A DNA stretch of 64,000 bases from Phocaeicola sp. (GTDB lineage Bacteria > Bacteroidota > Bacteroidia > Bacteroidales > Bacteroidaceae). The stretch lies in contig JALEQJ010000069.1 in assembly GCA_022764505.1 (NCBI GenBank), forward strand, positions 1 to 64,000. Direction: 5' to 3'. The position numbers were made by a program, and so were the translations under genes. How positions within the stretch are numbered: position 1 is the first letter of the stretch; each line of letters opens with the position of its first letter. Under the pieces are notes generated by a model. That model worked only from the letters and a program-made list of their open reading frames with translations. It was not told the origin of the DNA and ran no database searches. Shown here piece after piece: positions 63,731-64,000 of this stretch.

Positions 63731-63846
63731 AGAGAGGGAGTTATACGATTTTTGAACTGTTTGTTCACACCTATACATTTTACTCAGACGAGCTTTATAC
63801 TGAAGTTTTCTTGATACAGAAGACAGACAAATAAAGAGGAAAGACT

Positions 63847-63854
63847 TAACTTTG
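63847..63854 (+). promoter_or_regulatory. -7 box of the DUF4199 gene
   Basis: TAACTTTG lies 22 nt before ATG 63877. An earlier ATG (63862) would be at the predicted transcript start. Confidence 0.55.
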
Positions 63855-63876
63855 TGCCGTAATGAATAAGAATAGA

Positions 63877-64000
63877 ATGGAAAACAAAGAACTTATAAAA
63901 AAATACTTTCTCCCTTGTGCTATGTACTACGGCTTACTTGTAGGTTTAGTTCTGGCTGTAAAATTTGCATTTTTACCTTTAGGCTTCCGGTTCAGTATTT
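63877..64000 (+). CDS. DUF4199-like membrane protein, 5' part only
   Basis: Forty-one codons are present before the window ends. They encode MENKELIKKYFLPCAMYYGL followed by a hydrophobic segment (VGLVLAVKFAFLPLGF), which resembles the N-terminus of DUF4199 membrane proteins of Bacteroidota. An in-frame ATG at 63862 adds five residues, but the promoter position favours 63877. Family assignment from so little sequence is tentative. Confidence 0.55.
   Translation, partial: MENKELIKKYFLPCAMYYGLLVGLVLAVKFAFLPLGFRFSI

Noticed and set aside
1..64000. tRNA or rRNA genes
   Set aside because: No T-arm like GGTTCGAATCC with a matching acceptor stem, and no rRNA-like block, was found by eye; a covariance search would be decisive.

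Overview
The window is chromosomal DNA of a low-GC member of the Bacteroidota, most likely a Bacteroidales/Porphyromonas-like anaerobe. The evidence is the gene families (DUF3098, DUF4834, DUF3256, DUF1599, BT_3928-like, HU-SPOR, Oar-like TonB receptor, M43 lipoprotease), the absence of clear Shine-Dalgarno sites, and a recurring Bacteroidota-type promoter (TTG, about 20 nt, TAnnTTTG). The species cannot be fixed from the sequence alone. No rRNA, tRNA or CRISPR array was seen.

Layout. 0.2-3 kb: two lipoproteins, one an M43 metalloprotease. 3.1-10.1 kb: nth and cysK (+), then murF, nadE, a zinc-ribbon coiled-coil protein and a Nif3-like protein (-). 10.2-11.8 kb: a decayed mobile-element scar with an HTH fragment, an intact VOC gene, a HhH gene broken by one stop codon, and a tyrosine-recombinase tail. 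11.8-18.1 kb: methyltransferase, ftsX, DUF3098, uppP, truB, queA, folK, manC. 18.4-27.7 kb: peptide and glycine breakdown (pepT, C-S lyase, lipoate ligase, gcvT, gcvH, gcvPA, gcvPB, lpdA). 27.8-37.6 kb: psd, pssA, a DUF4834 protein, a 1.4-kaa nuclease-helicase, mazG (-), a YgbA-like protein, ispE, a long RluA-type protein. 37.6-45.3 kb (-): megL, a C11 lipoprotease with a small secreted partner, then a fucosidase/DMT transporter/FHA/HU-SPOR unit. 45.7-51.6 kb: TonB receptor, a 1-kb gene-free region with two structured repeats, an AGCS symporter, rubredoxin. 51.8-60.1 kb: two FKBP isomerases, envelope lipoproteins and secreted proteins, an M23 peptidase, DUF1599, a BT_3928-like protein, tpiA, SPOR protein, folE. 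60.1-64 kb: dnaG, a membrane protein and an ECF sigma factor (all -), and the start of a DUF4199 gene.

Metabolic reading: secreted proteases, peptidase T, glycine cleavage, methionine gamma-lyase, a PatB/MalY C-S lyase and an amino-acid symporter fit an amino-acid-fermenting, host-associated anaerobe that releases ammonia and sulfur volatiles. The fucosidase suggests some use of host glycans.

The most unusual features are non-coding: (1) a directly repeated element of about 238 bp with 9-10 bp inverted ends and several internal hairpins (49.08-49.63 kb), and (2) a family of degenerate units of about 24 nt around a TTTATATAAA core at four intergenic sites (10.2, 45.4, 49.0 and 63.7 kb).
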